From positions 62,001 through 126,000 of the forward strand of contig NZ_BAEO01000060.1 in assembly GCF_000314995.1 (NCBI RefSeq): DNA of 64,000 bases. The letters run 5' to 3'. How positions within the stretch are numbered: the first letter of the stretch is position 1; each line of letters begins with the position of its first letter. The DNA is from Paraglaciecola arctica BSs20135. GTDB taxonomy: Bacteria; Pseudomonadota; Gammaproteobacteria; Enterobacterales; Alteromonadaceae. Of the stretch, positions 18,192-28,100 are shown one piece after another. A program made the translations under genes and the position numbers. The notes beneath the pieces are model-generated. The model saw only the letters and a list, made by a program, of their open reading frames with translations, was not told the DNA's origin and ran no database searches.

Positions 18192-18213
18192 CACCATCAC
18201 CATCACCATCACC
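18192..18213. repeat. CACCAT hexamer microsatellite
   Basis: CACCAT is repeated about 3.7 times without error, just behind the katG terminator. In one plus-strand frame it would read seven His codons followed by Gln and a stop, but there is no start codon or ribosome site, so it is non-coding here. Confidence 0.7.
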
Positions 18214-18329
18214 AATAGCAATAATCCATTATTCAATGTTTAAATGAGAGTTCACAGAATGCTCAGGTTATAGTCAAACACAAATTTAGCATTTTGCTAA
18301 CTGCTAGAACCTCCATAAGGATGCCATCG

Positions 18330-19265
18330 ATGGAAGATTTCATTTTACACCACTATGACAACTCTCCCTTCGCGGAAAAAATCCGTGCGCTTTTAGGTTA
18401 TAAAAACGCCCACTATAAAGTGGTTAAAATTCCCATTATTATGCCCAAACCAGATCTTGTGGCGCTAACCGGTGGTTTTCGTAAAACCCCAGTGTTGCAA
18501 CAAAACAATCATATCTATTGTGATACGCGTTTAATGGCTAGAGTGATTGACGAACAATTTTCCGAAGACAGTATTTTTCCTGCTAATTTATCTCTGACCG
18601 CCAATGTTACTGCTCAGTGGGCTGACCAGCATTTGTTTAGTGTTGCCGTGGCGCTGGCGTTTTCTCCAGCTGGTTTTGCGGCTTTTCGTCAAGCGGTACC
18701 AGAAAAGTTTGTTGAAGCCTTTGTAAACGACCGAGCAAAAATGAGTGAAGGCGCTAGTGGATTATCTATGGAAGCTAATACCGCGTTTCAGCTTTTACCT
18801 ATTTACCTAGAACAAATAGAGCAGCAGCTTAAAAGTGTAGGCCCTTTTATTTGCGGCGAACAAATTACAATTGCAGATTTTTCAATTTATCACTGTCTCT
18901 GGTTTATTAACAATAATCCCGGTGTGAGTGCATTATTGGATGGTTACCCAAAACTGAATCAGTGGTTTGAAACTATAAAGGCAATAGGGCACGGTTCGCA
19001 AACAAGTATTGATGCAGCAGCTGCAATTGATATTGCACATTCAGCTAAGAAGACGTTATTTACCAAGGATGGCTTTTTAGTGGTTAACGACTTTAAATTT
19101 GGTGACCTTGTTGAAATTGTACCCACAGACTATGGCATTACACCTGTAACAGGTGAATTGGTGGTTTCTAAGACGGATGAAATCGCCATTAAACGAATCG
19201 ATGAAAAAGCTGGAGAAGTATACGTACACTTCCCCCGTGTTGGTTACAAAATTACCGCAGCATAA
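18330..19265 (+). CDS. glutathione S-transferase-fold protein with C-terminal extension
   Basis: About 311 residues from ATG 18330 (MEDFILHHYDNSPFAEKIR); AAGG lies 9 bases upstream, so this start is preferred over in-frame upstream starts. The N-terminal thioredoxin fold has the active-site region HHYDNSPFAEKIRALLG and the cis-Pro turn FRKTPVLQ. The helical GST C-terminal domain includes GPFICGEQITIADFSIYHCLWF. About 70 extra residues after the GST domain (DGFLVVNDFKFGDLVEIVPTDYG ... VHFPRVGYKITAA) resemble a small beta barrel and are not part of a standard GST. A partial copy of this gene lies at 12133-12204. The substrate is unknown. Confidence 0.82.
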   Translation: MEDFILHHYDNSPFAEKIRALLGYKNAHYKVVKIPIIMPKPDLVALTGGFRKTPVLQQNNHIYCDTRLMARVIDEQFSEDSIFPANLSLTANVTAQWADQHLFSVAVALAFSPAGFAAFRQAVPEKFVEAFVNDRAKMSEGASGLSMEANTAFQLLPIYLEQIEQQLKSVGPFICGEQITIADFSIYHCLWFINNNPGVSALLDGYPKLNQWFETIKAIGHGSQTSIDAAAAIDIAHSAKKTLFTKDGFLVVNDFKFGDLVEIVPTDYGITPVTGELVVSKTDEIAIKRIDEKAGEVYVHFPRVGYKITAA

Positions 19266-19445
19266 TATAACCAAGAATGTGATCCTTGGGCTAAATTCAT
19301 AAGAAGAATGTACTCATTAGCTATTTTTCGAGTGGATAGCCCAAGATATATGCCCCATTGACTAGATTCTATGTATAATTTTAGTTCACAATCCTTTTAG
19401 ATTATTCAAAACAACACTCCCGCCTTATAAAATTGAGATACAACA

Positions 19446-19973
19446 ATGAAAACGTTATTCGCACTAAGCTTAATATTTTTCTGTGCCCAAGGTGTCAATG
19501 CCCAAAGTGTGACTGACCAGTTGATAGTGGCTTTAGTGGATAAACACTTGCCCCAAGTTCTGCACCAAGAAAAAGCGACACCTTGGCAAATGGGGACTTA
19601 TGATTTGATAGTACATAAAACGGCTGGCGCAAAGTTCTCTAGTACCCATAAATACTTAAGCCTGACGGTGCCAATTAAAGTCATAATGACGGGGCAGGTT
19701 AATAAAGAGTTTTTAGGCCAAAAAATCCTACTTAATTGTTCATCTGAGTTTGTGACTGAAGCTAGATTGGATATTGAACCTGTAATCAATCCACCTGAAT
19801 CTAAGGCCGATGTTGAAGTATCGGTGCCTGTGCCCGAGGCTAATTTAAATTGTGATGGCTTAATATTGCCTATCAAGCCATTGCTTGAGCAATTGGTCGC
19901 AACTAAAAAGCAACAGTGGCAGCAGCAGCTTGAAAAAGACATTGTTATTATGTTTAAACAAGTAGGAATATAA
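19446..19973 (+). CDS. exported protein of unknown function
   Basis: A 175-residue protein with a clear signal peptide (MKTLFALSLIFFCAQGVNAQS). The mature part is alpha/beta with a strand-rich middle (KYLSLTVPIKVIMTGQVNKEFLGQKILLNCSSEFVTEARLDIEPVI) and a C-terminal helix rich in Gln and Lys. Overall shape and length recall DUF1439/YceB-type lipid-binding periplasmic proteins, but there is no lipobox, and I do not assign the family with confidence. The next gene starts 56 bases after it and may be co-transcribed. Confidence 0.6.
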   Translation: MKTLFALSLIFFCAQGVNAQSVTDQLIVALVDKHLPQVLHQEKATPWQMGTYDLIVHKTAGAKFSSTHKYLSLTVPIKVIMTGQVNKEFLGQKILLNCSSEFVTEARLDIEPVINPPESKADVEVSVPVPEANLNCDGLILPIKPLLEQLVATKKQQWQQQLEKDIVIMFKQVGI

Positions 19974-20029
19974 GTTTTGGATTACGAGTTACTTAGCGTT
20001 CTTGAAAATTAAGTATGGGAAGAATAATT

Positions 20030-20437
20030 ATGTCAGGTGAAACAGATTTAAATAAACTGCTTGGCTCAATGCAGCCAGTTTTGAGTGAGTCAGAGTATGT
20101 GTTTGCTTCATTGCAAAAAGATAGTCCGGTTTCTGTTACTGAGTTAGCGCCCCTTGGTACTTTCTACGAAAAAGAAGGCTTGACGGTTATAGTGTCTAAA
20201 ACTAATGCGGATATTTCAGGCCTTGCTTATGAAGGTGTATTTCAGTGCATCACACTCAATGTGCATTCTAGTCTTGACGCAGTTGGGTTAACGGCTGCGG
20301 TATCAACTGCACTTACGGGGCAAAATATCAGCGCCAATGTTGTTGCGGCTTATTATCACGACCATATATTTGTGCCTATTGCTAAGGCGAGTCAAGCCTT
20401 GTCCTGCCTGCAAAAATTGGCCAATGATAGTAAGTAA
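20030..20437 (+). CDS. ACT-domain protein
   Basis: About 135 residues from ATG 20030; GGGAAGAA lies 6-13 bases upstream, whereas the ATG at 20015 has no site. The two halves fit tandem ACT-like folds: SEYVFASLQKD...LAPLGTFYEKEGLTVIV, and YEGVFQCITLNVHSSLDAVGLTAAVSTALTGQNISANVVAAYYHDHIFVP. This is the pattern of the stand-alone ACT/DUF2241 family, thought to sense small molecules such as amino acids. It ends before a good terminator. Confidence 0.75.
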   Translation: MSGETDLNKLLGSMQPVLSESEYVFASLQKDSPVSVTELAPLGTFYEKEGLTVIVSKTNADISGLAYEGVFQCITLNVHSSLDAVGLTAAVSTALTGQNISANVVAAYYHDHIFVPIAKASQALSCLQKLANDSK

Positions 20438-20461
20438 CCTAAGTTAAACAAAAGTAACAAA

Positions 20462-20493
20462 AAAAGCCAACTGTTGAGTTACGGTTGGCTTTT
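20462..20493. terminator. terminator between convergent genes
   Basis: AAAAGCCAAC (20462-20471) is the reverse complement of GTTGGCTTTT (20484-20493). The A and T runs on both sides allow function for both the ACT gene and the CotH gene on the other strand. Confidence 0.75.
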
Positions 20494-20528
20494 GAATTGC
20501 TAATTTTGATTGCTAAGTAATGGTTATA

Positions 20529-22022
20529 TTACTGATTGTTTAAATAATCACTGACCGCTTCTGCCCTTTGCTCAGCATGTTGATCCAGTGCTTCAACCTC
20601 TTGGTAAAAGTCATTGTCACTTGTTAGGAATGAATAACCTGTCACTTCTGATGTTGCTTCGGGTTCGATCAGTGCCGAATATTGATCGTAAGTTGCTTGA
20701 ATACTATTGGTTTCAAAGGCACTACTTATGACTTCTAATAACAATTCGTTGTAGCGTGCTTGGTATACTTCGTCAGCATAAATTTTGCCAATTAGTGGCC
20801 AGCTGTCAGAGTTTAAGCCAGAAAAATCTAGTGCTAACGCGCCGCCTTGTTTACCTGTTTGTAACGCTTCATTGTTATCCCAAGGGATCCACGTTAGTAA
20901 GCCTGTATCAGGATCGTTGTACAGATAATAATTGTGGGGCATACGACCGTAAGTGTCCCAGTTTTGGATGATACCGTTTACCGCTAAATAAGTGAGGAAA
21001 ACATCTACATCAAAAACGGCTTCAAGGTTGGCTCTCCAAGTCGCGGGATCGCTAGTTCTTGTGTCATCATGTAGTGCATCAAAAAGTGCAAGTATGTCAG
21101 ACCAATCTTCATCATCTTCGTTGGTCTTTTTCTCGAAACTTTCTTGACTGAAACTACCTTCGGCAAAGGTTGCACCATCATCTTCTGGTTTATATAAATT
21201 ACCATCATTATCGTTGAACTGAGTATCTATCACAGTGTCATCTATCTCTTCGACAAGTGTATATAGACCAAAATATTCTGGGCCGTTTCCGTGATCCACA
21301 TACAATGAATAGAAAGCGGTATTTGATATCGCCATACCGGCATTTCTGAATACATCGGCTGCCACTTTTTCGCGCATCAGTGATGCATCGTCATAGTTGT
21401 TTTTTAGACTAAATTTTTTGAATCCATAAAACCGCTGGTTATCAATTTGCGGATAGTCGTCTTCAAATTCGTCGAAGTCTAATTTAAATGACAACTTGAG
21501 TATGCCTGCTTGCCAGCTTGTTTGAAGCGATGAGTTGCCCTTAAACCGAATACCTACGCGATACCACTGGGTGCCGTTGTAGAAAACTTCGGCAGGCACA
21601 AAAATAGGATCTTCGTCAGTATCTAATAATGTGTTGCCTGATCTTTGACCAAAGGTGCTATATAATCCTGTCATATCATCGAGCATACTTTGCCAGCGAT
21701 CTTCGGTAACCACAAAATCCAAACGTTTTACTTGGTTATCGTCAAACACTTCGGCGAAGTCTGGATCGGCACTTTTACTATGTGTCGCGTCAGTCCAGTC
21801 GGTGGCTTCAAAGTCTGCATCTGTGACTTCGTTAGAATCGTTGTCTGGATCACTCTGCTCTTCTACTATAACTTCCTCTGAAATGACTTCTTCAATATCA
21901 CTGTCGCTGCTGCCACCGCAGGCACTGAGAGTTAAAAACGCGCAGAACGGCACGATGAATGTAAATTGTTTTATCACTTGGCTAACTCTTTTTGTTGCTT
22001 GAGTATCAATTCGATTTTGCAT
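20529..22022 (-). CDS. CotH-family lipoprotein
   Basis: About 497 residues from the ATG at 22022, preceded by AGGG. An upstream extension to 22205 is open but has no signal logic. The N-terminus carries a lipoprotein signal (FTFIVPFCAFLTLSAC|GGSSDSD) followed by a very acidic linker. The CotH core includes RVGIRFKGNSSLQTSW, GFKKFSLKNNYDDASLMREKVAADVFRNAG, EYFGLYTLVEEIDD and the metal/ATP-binding region WIPWDNNEALQ. CotH proteins are atypical kinases that phosphorylate surface proteins, known from spore coats and present in many marine bacteria. The target is unknown; surface location is predicted by the lipobox. Confidence 0.85.
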   Translation of the reverse strand: MQNRIDTQATKRVSQVIKQFTFIVPFCAFLTLSACGGSSDSDIEEVISEEVIVEEQSDPDNDSNEVTDADFEATDWTDATHSKSADPDFAEVFDDNQVKRLDFVVTEDRWQSMLDDMTGLYSTFGQRSGNTLLDTDEDPIFVPAEVFYNGTQWYRVGIRFKGNSSLQTSWQAGILKLSFKLDFDEFEDDYPQIDNQRFYGFKKFSLKNNYDDASLMREKVAADVFRNAGMAISNTAFYSLYVDHGNGPEYFGLYTLVEEIDDTVIDTQFNDNDGNLYKPEDDGATFAEGSFSQESFEKKTNEDDEDWSDILALFDALHDDTRTSDPATWRANLEAVFDVDVFLTYLAVNGIIQNWDTYGRMPHNYYLYNDPDTGLLTWIPWDNNEALQTGKQGGALALDFSGLNSDSWPLIGKIYADEVYQARYNELLLEVISSAFETNSIQATYDQYSALIEPEATSEVTGYSFLTSDNDFYQEVEALDQHAEQRAEAVSDYLNNQ

Positions 22023-22307
22023 AGAAAACCCTATAGTCCTGTTATTGAAAAAGTACTTGTTGGAAAATGTAAGTACTCGAAACATGGCTAATCTTAGGCA
22101 GTAAATGTGCAAATAATGAGGAAGGAATGTGGAAGTAATGCGCAACGAAGTTGCAATAAATACGGGAGCAGAGAATGATCGGTCATAACGTAAACTATTT
22201 GACACTGCCTATAAAAAATACCCAGCAAAGAGTGAAAGCAAGAGGTTGAATTTCAACTAGCTGAGCGACATAATTCCGCCACACAATTTGATATAAAGAG
22301 CTAATAC

Positions 22308-23219
22308 ATGACAAACACCCACTCATACCCAATTGGTCAAGCTGGACAAAAATGGCAGGATGCTGAAAAAGCCCAGTGGTTGGCAGTGCAAAATGTTAAA
22401 CGTTCTTATGCTGATGATGTGCTAAGTCAGGTGGATGTATTGGCTAACCATTTTGATATTGAACAATATGCAAGTTTGAATTACGCCTCGGGTACTTTTC
22501 CGCTGTTTACCTTGAAGAGCCTGAATTGGGATAAGTCAAAGCCCAATGTGTTGATAACGGGCGGTGTTCACGGTTATGAAACCAGTGGGGTGTTTGGCGC
22601 ACTGAGGTTTGCTGCTACAGCTGCGCAAGACTATCAGGACAAATTTAATTTTTTGATCGTGCCTTGTGTCAGCCCTTGGGCTTATGAAACCATCAACCGT
22701 TGGAATCCTGAAGCTATAGATCCTAATCGTTCTTTCTATGCCAATAGCCCCGCACAAGAGTCTGCTGCTTTAATGCAATTAGTCGCAGACGTAGAATTTC
22801 TCATGCACATTGATTTACATGAAACCACAGATACAGACAACTCGGAATTTAGACCTGCACTAGGTGCAAGAGATGCGGTAGAGCACAAAGAATGGGCCAT
22901 TCCAGATGGTTTTTATACTGTGGGGGACACTCTAAAACCTAGCCCTGAATTACAGAAAGCCATTATTGAGTCTGTTGAAAAAGTCACACATATCGCTCCA
23001 GCTGACGAGAGCGGCAGACTTATTGGAGAGGTTTTACAGCAAAAAGGCGTGATTAACTATGCCACCAAAGAGTTAGGTTTATGCGCAGGGGTAACCGATG
23101 CCAAGTTTGTGAGTACCACAGAAGTGTACCCAGATAGTCCTAAGGTGAGCGCAGAAAACTGTATACAAGCACAAGTTGCTGCCATCACAGGCGCGTTAAA
23201 CTTTGTTTATAAAAATTAG
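22308..23219 (+). CDS. M14-family zinc metallocarboxypeptidase
   Basis: A 303-residue enzyme without signal peptide. The zinc ligands are seen in GGVHGYETSG (H..E) and HIDLHETTD (distal His). INRWNPEAIDPNRSF carries the substrate-binding Asn-Arg pair of M14 peptidases. The C-terminal INYATKELGLCAGVTDAKF region holds the late active-site Glu. It probably trims C-terminal residues from small peptides, or acts as a succinylglutamate-desuccinylase-like deacylase, in the cytoplasm. The gene is divergent from the CotH gene and 62 bases before a lipoprotein gene. Confidence 0.82.
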   Translation: MTNTHSYPIGQAGQKWQDAEKAQWLAVQNVKRSYADDVLSQVDVLANHFDIEQYASLNYASGTFPLFTLKSLNWDKSKPNVLITGGVHGYETSGVFGALRFAATAAQDYQDKFNFLIVPCVSPWAYETINRWNPEAIDPNRSFYANSPAQESAALMQLVADVEFLMHIDLHETTDTDNSEFRPALGARDAVEHKEWAIPDGFYTVGDTLKPSPELQKAIIESVEKVTHIAPADESGRLIGEVLQQKGVINYATKELGLCAGVTDAKFVSTTEVYPDSPKVSAENCIQAQVAAITGALNFVYKN

Positions 23220-23293
23220 TTTTAGACAAATGAATCCTTTCGGACCTTTTAGCCGTATATAAGTGTAATTAACTAATCTAAATGAAGGGTAAG

Positions 23294-23821
23294 ATGAAAC
23301 AATTTTCTATAGGTTTACTGTTGGTATTGCTTTTAAATAGCTGTGCTAATTATGAGTACCCTAGCCAAGTTTCGATTGGCGACAAGATGATTGAAGCCAC
23401 AGGTGAGAGTTTGGAAGGGAAAACTGTGGTTATGCCACAAGAATTTTCCGGTCAAGAAACCTTATTGCTATTTGGTTATAAACAAGACTCGCAGTTTGAC
23501 ATTGATCGTTGGTTAATTGGTTTAGATATGACCCAAACTCAAGTGGCAGCATATGAAATTCCTACCATTCAAGGCATGTTACCACGGATGTTTAGTGGCT
23601 TTATCGACAGCGGTATGCGTAAAGGAATTCCAAAAGAATTGTGGAAAGGTGTGGTCACCGTTTATGCCGATGGCGATAAAATTCAGCGTTTTACAGGCAA
23701 CCTAAACCCTAATAATGCTCGTGTAATGTTACTCAATAAAGAGGGGACTATTGTTTATTTTTACGATCAAGGCTTTTCTGTAGAAGCCTTGAATGAGGTC
23801 CGTGAAGCATTAGAAAACTAA
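23294..23821 (+). CDS. putative lipoprotein, thioredoxin-fold-like
   Basis: About 175 residues from ATG 23294 (AAGGG directly upstream within MKGK). The lipoprotein signal is FSIGLLLVLLLNSC|ANYEYPS. The mature domain has ETLLLFGYKQDSQFDIDRWLIGLDM, YEIPTIQGMLPRMFSGFIDSGMR and ARVMLLNKEGTIVYFYDQGFS, a redoxin-like order of strands and helices without a CXXC pair. It faintly recalls Atp10-type assembly factors. Function is not assigned. Confidence 0.6.
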   Translation: MKQFSIGLLLVLLLNSCANYEYPSQVSIGDKMIEATGESLEGKTVVMPQEFSGQETLLLFGYKQDSQFDIDRWLIGLDMTQTQVAAYEIPTIQGMLPRMFSGFIDSGMRKGIPKELWKGVVTVYADGDKIQRFTGNLNPNNARVMLLNKEGTIVYFYDQGFSVEALNEVREALEN

Positions 23822-23828
23822 GCATTAA

Positions 23829-23860
23829 TCTGAGTTGGCATTGACTGTCGCCAACTCAGA
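23829..23860. terminator. bidirectional hairpin between convergent genes
   Basis: TCTGAGTTGGC (23829-23839) pairs perfectly with GCCAACTCAGA (23850-23860). It lies between the stop of the lipoprotein gene and the end of the minus-strand MscS-like gene at 23865. Confidence 0.65.
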
Positions 23861-23864
23861 CTGT

Positions 23865-24395
23865 TTATTCGTTATGTTCCTCTTCTTCTTTTGGAGCCTT
23901 CAAATGTTTGGTTTTTAATTTAATCACTGGCGTTTGCAAAATAAGACTGTTCGGATAAGTAATCAGGTCGCCATCAGCATGTCTAATAAGCACATGAAAA
24001 GTCGTTATTTCTTCAATCATACCGGTTAAGTCAAAGTCTTTATTGGCGATCCGCACTGTGTCACCCACCCGGTATGGAAAATTAAAGAAAATTAAAATTC
24101 CAGCGGTTATGTTACTCAATATTGACCACTGGGCAAATAAAGCTATACCTAAGACCGCAAAGGCTGAAGATAGAAATACTGTAAATTTTCCGTAATCTAT
24201 ACCTAATGTAATGGAGCCGATAATTAGAAAAACCACAAGATGAATTACCAACAGAATTTGTCGCACCATCAACTTGCGTTTTAAGGTTGCTTTTTTATTT
24301 TTAACAACACGTTTAAAAGCTGACTCTACCCATTTTCTCGTGATTATAAATAGAACAATTATTAAACCTAATAAAAGCCAGTTGTTTGTCATCAA
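23865..24395 (-). CDS. small MscS-family mechanosensitive channel
   Basis: A 176-residue membrane protein. Predicted transmembrane segments are LLLGLIIVLFIITR, ILLVIHLVVFLIIGSITLGI and the pore helix FTVFLSSAFAVLGIALFAQWSILSNITAGILIFF. The MscS beta domain follows: NFPYRVGDTVRIANKDFDLTGMIEEITTFHVLIRHADGDLITYPNSLIL. This is a minimal-sized MscS protein that opens under membrane tension. The C-terminal vestibule is shortened and ends in an acidic tail (EEEEHNE). Confidence 0.85.
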   Translation of the reverse strand: MMTNNWLLLGLIIVLFIITRKWVESAFKRVVKNKKATLKRKLMVRQILLVIHLVVFLIIGSITLGIDYGKFTVFLSSAFAVLGIALFAQWSILSNITAGILIFFNFPYRVGDTVRIANKDFDLTGMIEEITTFHVLIRHADGDLITYPNSLILQTPVIKLKTKHLKAPKEEEEHNE

Positions 24396-24592
24396 AATTG
24401 TCCTTTATCCATTTAAGTGGTGGAATTAGCTGCGTTAACCGTTAGCATTAAAAAAGCAATCATCAGGCAATTTTTGCTGTACGGCAAGTAAATCTCTAGC
24501 TAAGTGATTATAGGCCCTTGACTCTTTAACAAAATTCCTCAAACTGCCCAACCATTAAAAACTGCATTATTGAAGGAATGCTGAATAATATT

Positions 24593-24808
24593 ATGCAAAC
24601 AGAAATTTGTTATCGTTTTGAACGAGCACCATTAGCCAATCGATTTTTAAACGAACTCAAACATTGGTCAGTGGCAGAGGTGAAAGCCAAATTATTTAAT
24701 GGTACAGATTCAGTAAAAATAACCTATGAATTTGATGGCAAAGGCTTTGATTATACTTGCTCTGAATTGGACGATTTGGCGAGTAAGTATGGCGGTGAAG
24801 AGGTGTGA
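24593..24808 (+). CDS. small protein of unknown function (about 71 aa)
   Basis: Reads MQTEICYRFERAPLANRFLNELKHWSVAEVKAKLFNGTDSVKITYEFDGKGFDYTCSELDDLASKYGGEEV; an in-frame ATG at 24578 has GAAGG too close to it, so the start is uncertain. It is acidic and looks like one alpha/beta unit. A degraded second copy of its last 18 codons lies at 29463-29514, which suggests that the family has been duplicated here. Confidence 0.55.
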   Translation: MQTEICYRFERAPLANRFLNELKHWSVAEVKAKLFNGTDSVKITYEFDGKGFDYTCSELDDLASKYGGEEV

Positions 24809-25145
24809 TATTTCTACCCTAATTGCTTTAATAATGCTGTGATGCAAATAGGTTAAAATGGCAGGCGCTGGTGCTCAAACCAAGAATTAAGCTAATGGGT
24901 TTAGAGGTGAAATGGCAACCCAAGGTTGTCCAACCTGTAAATCTGAAATATACAGTAACCGCTATTTTGGCTAACACCCATCTACCCCAAAAAACTAATA
25001 GTTATAAACCAAAAGCCGCTATTATTGCGTTTTTTCTATCTATCTCGTCAAACCCCTCCTTTTTCAGACAATTATTTGCAATCCTTGCATATTGTACAAT
25101 AACTATACATAGGTAAATTAAAGTAACGGATGCAAGTACCTTCAA

Positions 25146-28100
25146 ATGGAACCTACGGAGCAAGTTAAACGGCCGCCTCGATTCGCAAAAATTTGGGTCA
25201 TTGTTATCATTGGCTTACTGGCCGGTGGAACCTATTTGTATTACCAGTACAGCGTGGAACAAAACAAATTCTCCAACGCCAATTTTTTCAGAATTTTGTC
25301 TGAGTCGGCCTCGCGGTCCCACGAAAATTTACTGCAATTGGAGCAGTTACTTACACACGGCAATAGTGAATCCTCTATCCGCGCCATTTTTCCGAGTTAT
25401 GAGCAAAATCTCTGTAAGGGAGATCGCAAAAATGTAAATAATCCAGAATCCGAATGTGTAGACGAGAATGAGAAGGTATTTTTTGATTTAGAAGGCGATT
25501 ATTTTCAAATTTATTTAGCAACAGCAAAAATTGACCTGCAAGATCTTAGAAAGAATAAAAAACCCTATGCAAAAGTCAAAATAACGGACATTTTGGAAAC
25601 TCCAAATAATGGTTTTAAATTACACCTATATATAAATAACAACAATGAAGTGGTTGCCAGTATTGGTGATAAGTCCGTTTTGTCTATTGTTAATGTCAAT
25701 AACATTAGCCAAATAATTGCGTCCCAACAAAATTTAGATTGGAGCAGTTTAACCTCTAAAGGTAGCCCATCTACTAGCAGCAAATCTGAACCCCTACCGG
25801 GTTATAGTAATTATGTTGATTTTAAACTCACGTCTCATGACTACCGCTTATTTATTTACCCTATACAGCTCAATAGCAAATTAAATTTCCTGAATGAGAA
25901 GGAGGTAAGTAACGCAAATAACGTATTTATCATAGGGGTTTTACCCAAAACTTTATTGAATACCCAAGCTAATCAGCGCTGGAATATTAGTTTGCTGGCA
26001 ATAGTGCTGATATTACTGCTCTTTGCCTGGATGATGTTACGCCTATTTTTATTGTCAAATCATCAACCGGTTGGCAAGTTATTCTTTTGTTGCACAATGT
26101 TTTGTAGCTACATGTTATTTGTGATGATGGTTTCATTTTATATTGCACTAAATGAAAAAAGTATTGAGCAAGAAAACAAAACTTCGTTAGCTGGGGAGTT
26201 AATGAAAAGTGTTAGCTCGCAACTAGAACAAGAGTTATGGGACATTCAACAACAAATTGAATCTTATCATCACTATTACGGTAACTTGTTAGACTTGGAG
26301 CAACAAAACACTGCTCATGACATAACTAATGCACTAGTAACTTTCCCAGTTTCTGACAATTCATCGAGCTGTGATGTTCCGTCTGTGTATAGCACATTGA
26401 TTAATGGCTATTATACAACCAATCTCATTGGTACAAGTATTGCTGATTCAGCTTTAATAAATGATTCTAGCTCTATTAACTTATTCTCACGTCACGCTCG
26501 TAACAAAAGTAACAAAAGTAACAACAGTTATGACATTTGGTTTGATTACGACCGAGTAAACTCGGACTCATATATACTCAGCACATTGTTGTTAGATGAT
26601 AAAGGTAAGCAGCTATTTCCCAGATTATATAATATAGAAAGTAATAAAAAACCTAAGTCGCAGACACTAGCCAATCGTGAATATTTTAAACATGTTCGTG
26701 ATCAACAAGGCTGGAAGGTCGGTTTAAGATGCTTTTATTGCACTTGTCCTACAGACTCTCATCACATTGACTTAATAGAAAATTATGAAGTAAGTAATTT
26801 TTATATTCAGCGCTTGCGCAATATTGGCGACGGGACTAAAGGCACAACTATTGCCTTACCCTTAGCGGTGAGTGAATTGCCTGCACTTAGTGACACACAA
26901 TACATTTTTACCGCAGATATCGAACTCCCGTCGTTAAATCTAATGGAAATAGATGAGGGTAAACTACAAGACTTCAGTTTAATGGTGGTGAATCGAGACA
27001 ACGGCAATGTACTTTTCCATTTGGACGAGAATCGCTCTTTGATTGAAAATCTTTTTGAATTTGGTCAGGGTACTGAAAAGATTGCCCACAGGATACGCAC
27101 TGGAATTAGCAACAAAAATAGCTGGATAGACGGTTTTTATCATGGTGTCGCTGGGCAATTTGGATTACAAAAATTAGTTATTGATCAGTGGGTATTGGTG
27201 ATATTTATCCCTGATGAAAGTTTGAACACCTATATGACTAATATTTTTATGTTTAATACGATTAGCATTTCAACTTGTTTACTGGGCATATTTTTAGTTC
27301 TATGGTTATTACAACGATTTAATGCCACTTACAAACTGAAAAATTGGTTAGATATCCCACTAACCATAGACTTACGCAAAGTCATGGTTTTTAATTCCGT
27401 TTTCATTAGCACTATCTTTATCGGGTATTGGCTCGGACAAGCACTTGACCGAGGGAGTAATCACTCACAATTTCAATTATTCGATTTACATAGCTCTTTT
27501 TTACTTAGCAGTGCCTTTGCAATACTGTGCTTACTCTGGGGTTTTGGCGAATATCGACGATTTTATGTTAATTCTCGGCAGGCTCAAAAACGCCCTATCA
27601 ACATAGCCAACGGTGCTAAGGTACTAGTGTTATTACATCTGTTTATTGGTGGTTTATGTTATTCGTATTTAGACTCGGTAGGCATGACCTCAGCCTCTGG
27701 TCTTAAGTGGTATTATGAAAAAAACGTATACCCTGCGCGACTTAATAATGAATATATAGAGCTAAATAAAATTGCCTTAAGTCGTTATCCGAATACCATT
27801 ACTCAACATAAAACTAATGCCCTTGATTTACTTCCTATTTCACCTGAGTGGAGAGAAAGACTCAGTACTGAAAAGCGTAAAGCCTATACTAGTCCCGTTG
27901 ATGTTAAGAGTTACAGTCACCTTATCAGTACAGGCAATGCGCAAAGTTGGTTTAATCGCTATTTGTTTAAGTCTACGGCTAATACATCCAAGCTAAAACG
28001 GCTCCAAGCAGTAACATTCAGTAGCATAGCGCTACCCATGCTTACATTTATCCTCTTGTGTTTTGTTTGGGTTCGTTTTAACCGACGAATATTATCAGTA

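Noticed and set aside
18192-18213. Engineered histidine tag
   Set aside because: There is no start codon, linker or vector-like sequence, and the repeat is outside the katG reading frame behind its terminator.
24871-25116. 81-residue plus-strand open frame before the giant membrane gene
   Set aside because: No ribosome site, and residue use is unlike a protein. A short frame at 24912 with CPTCKS looks zinc-ribbon-like but stops after about 18 codons.
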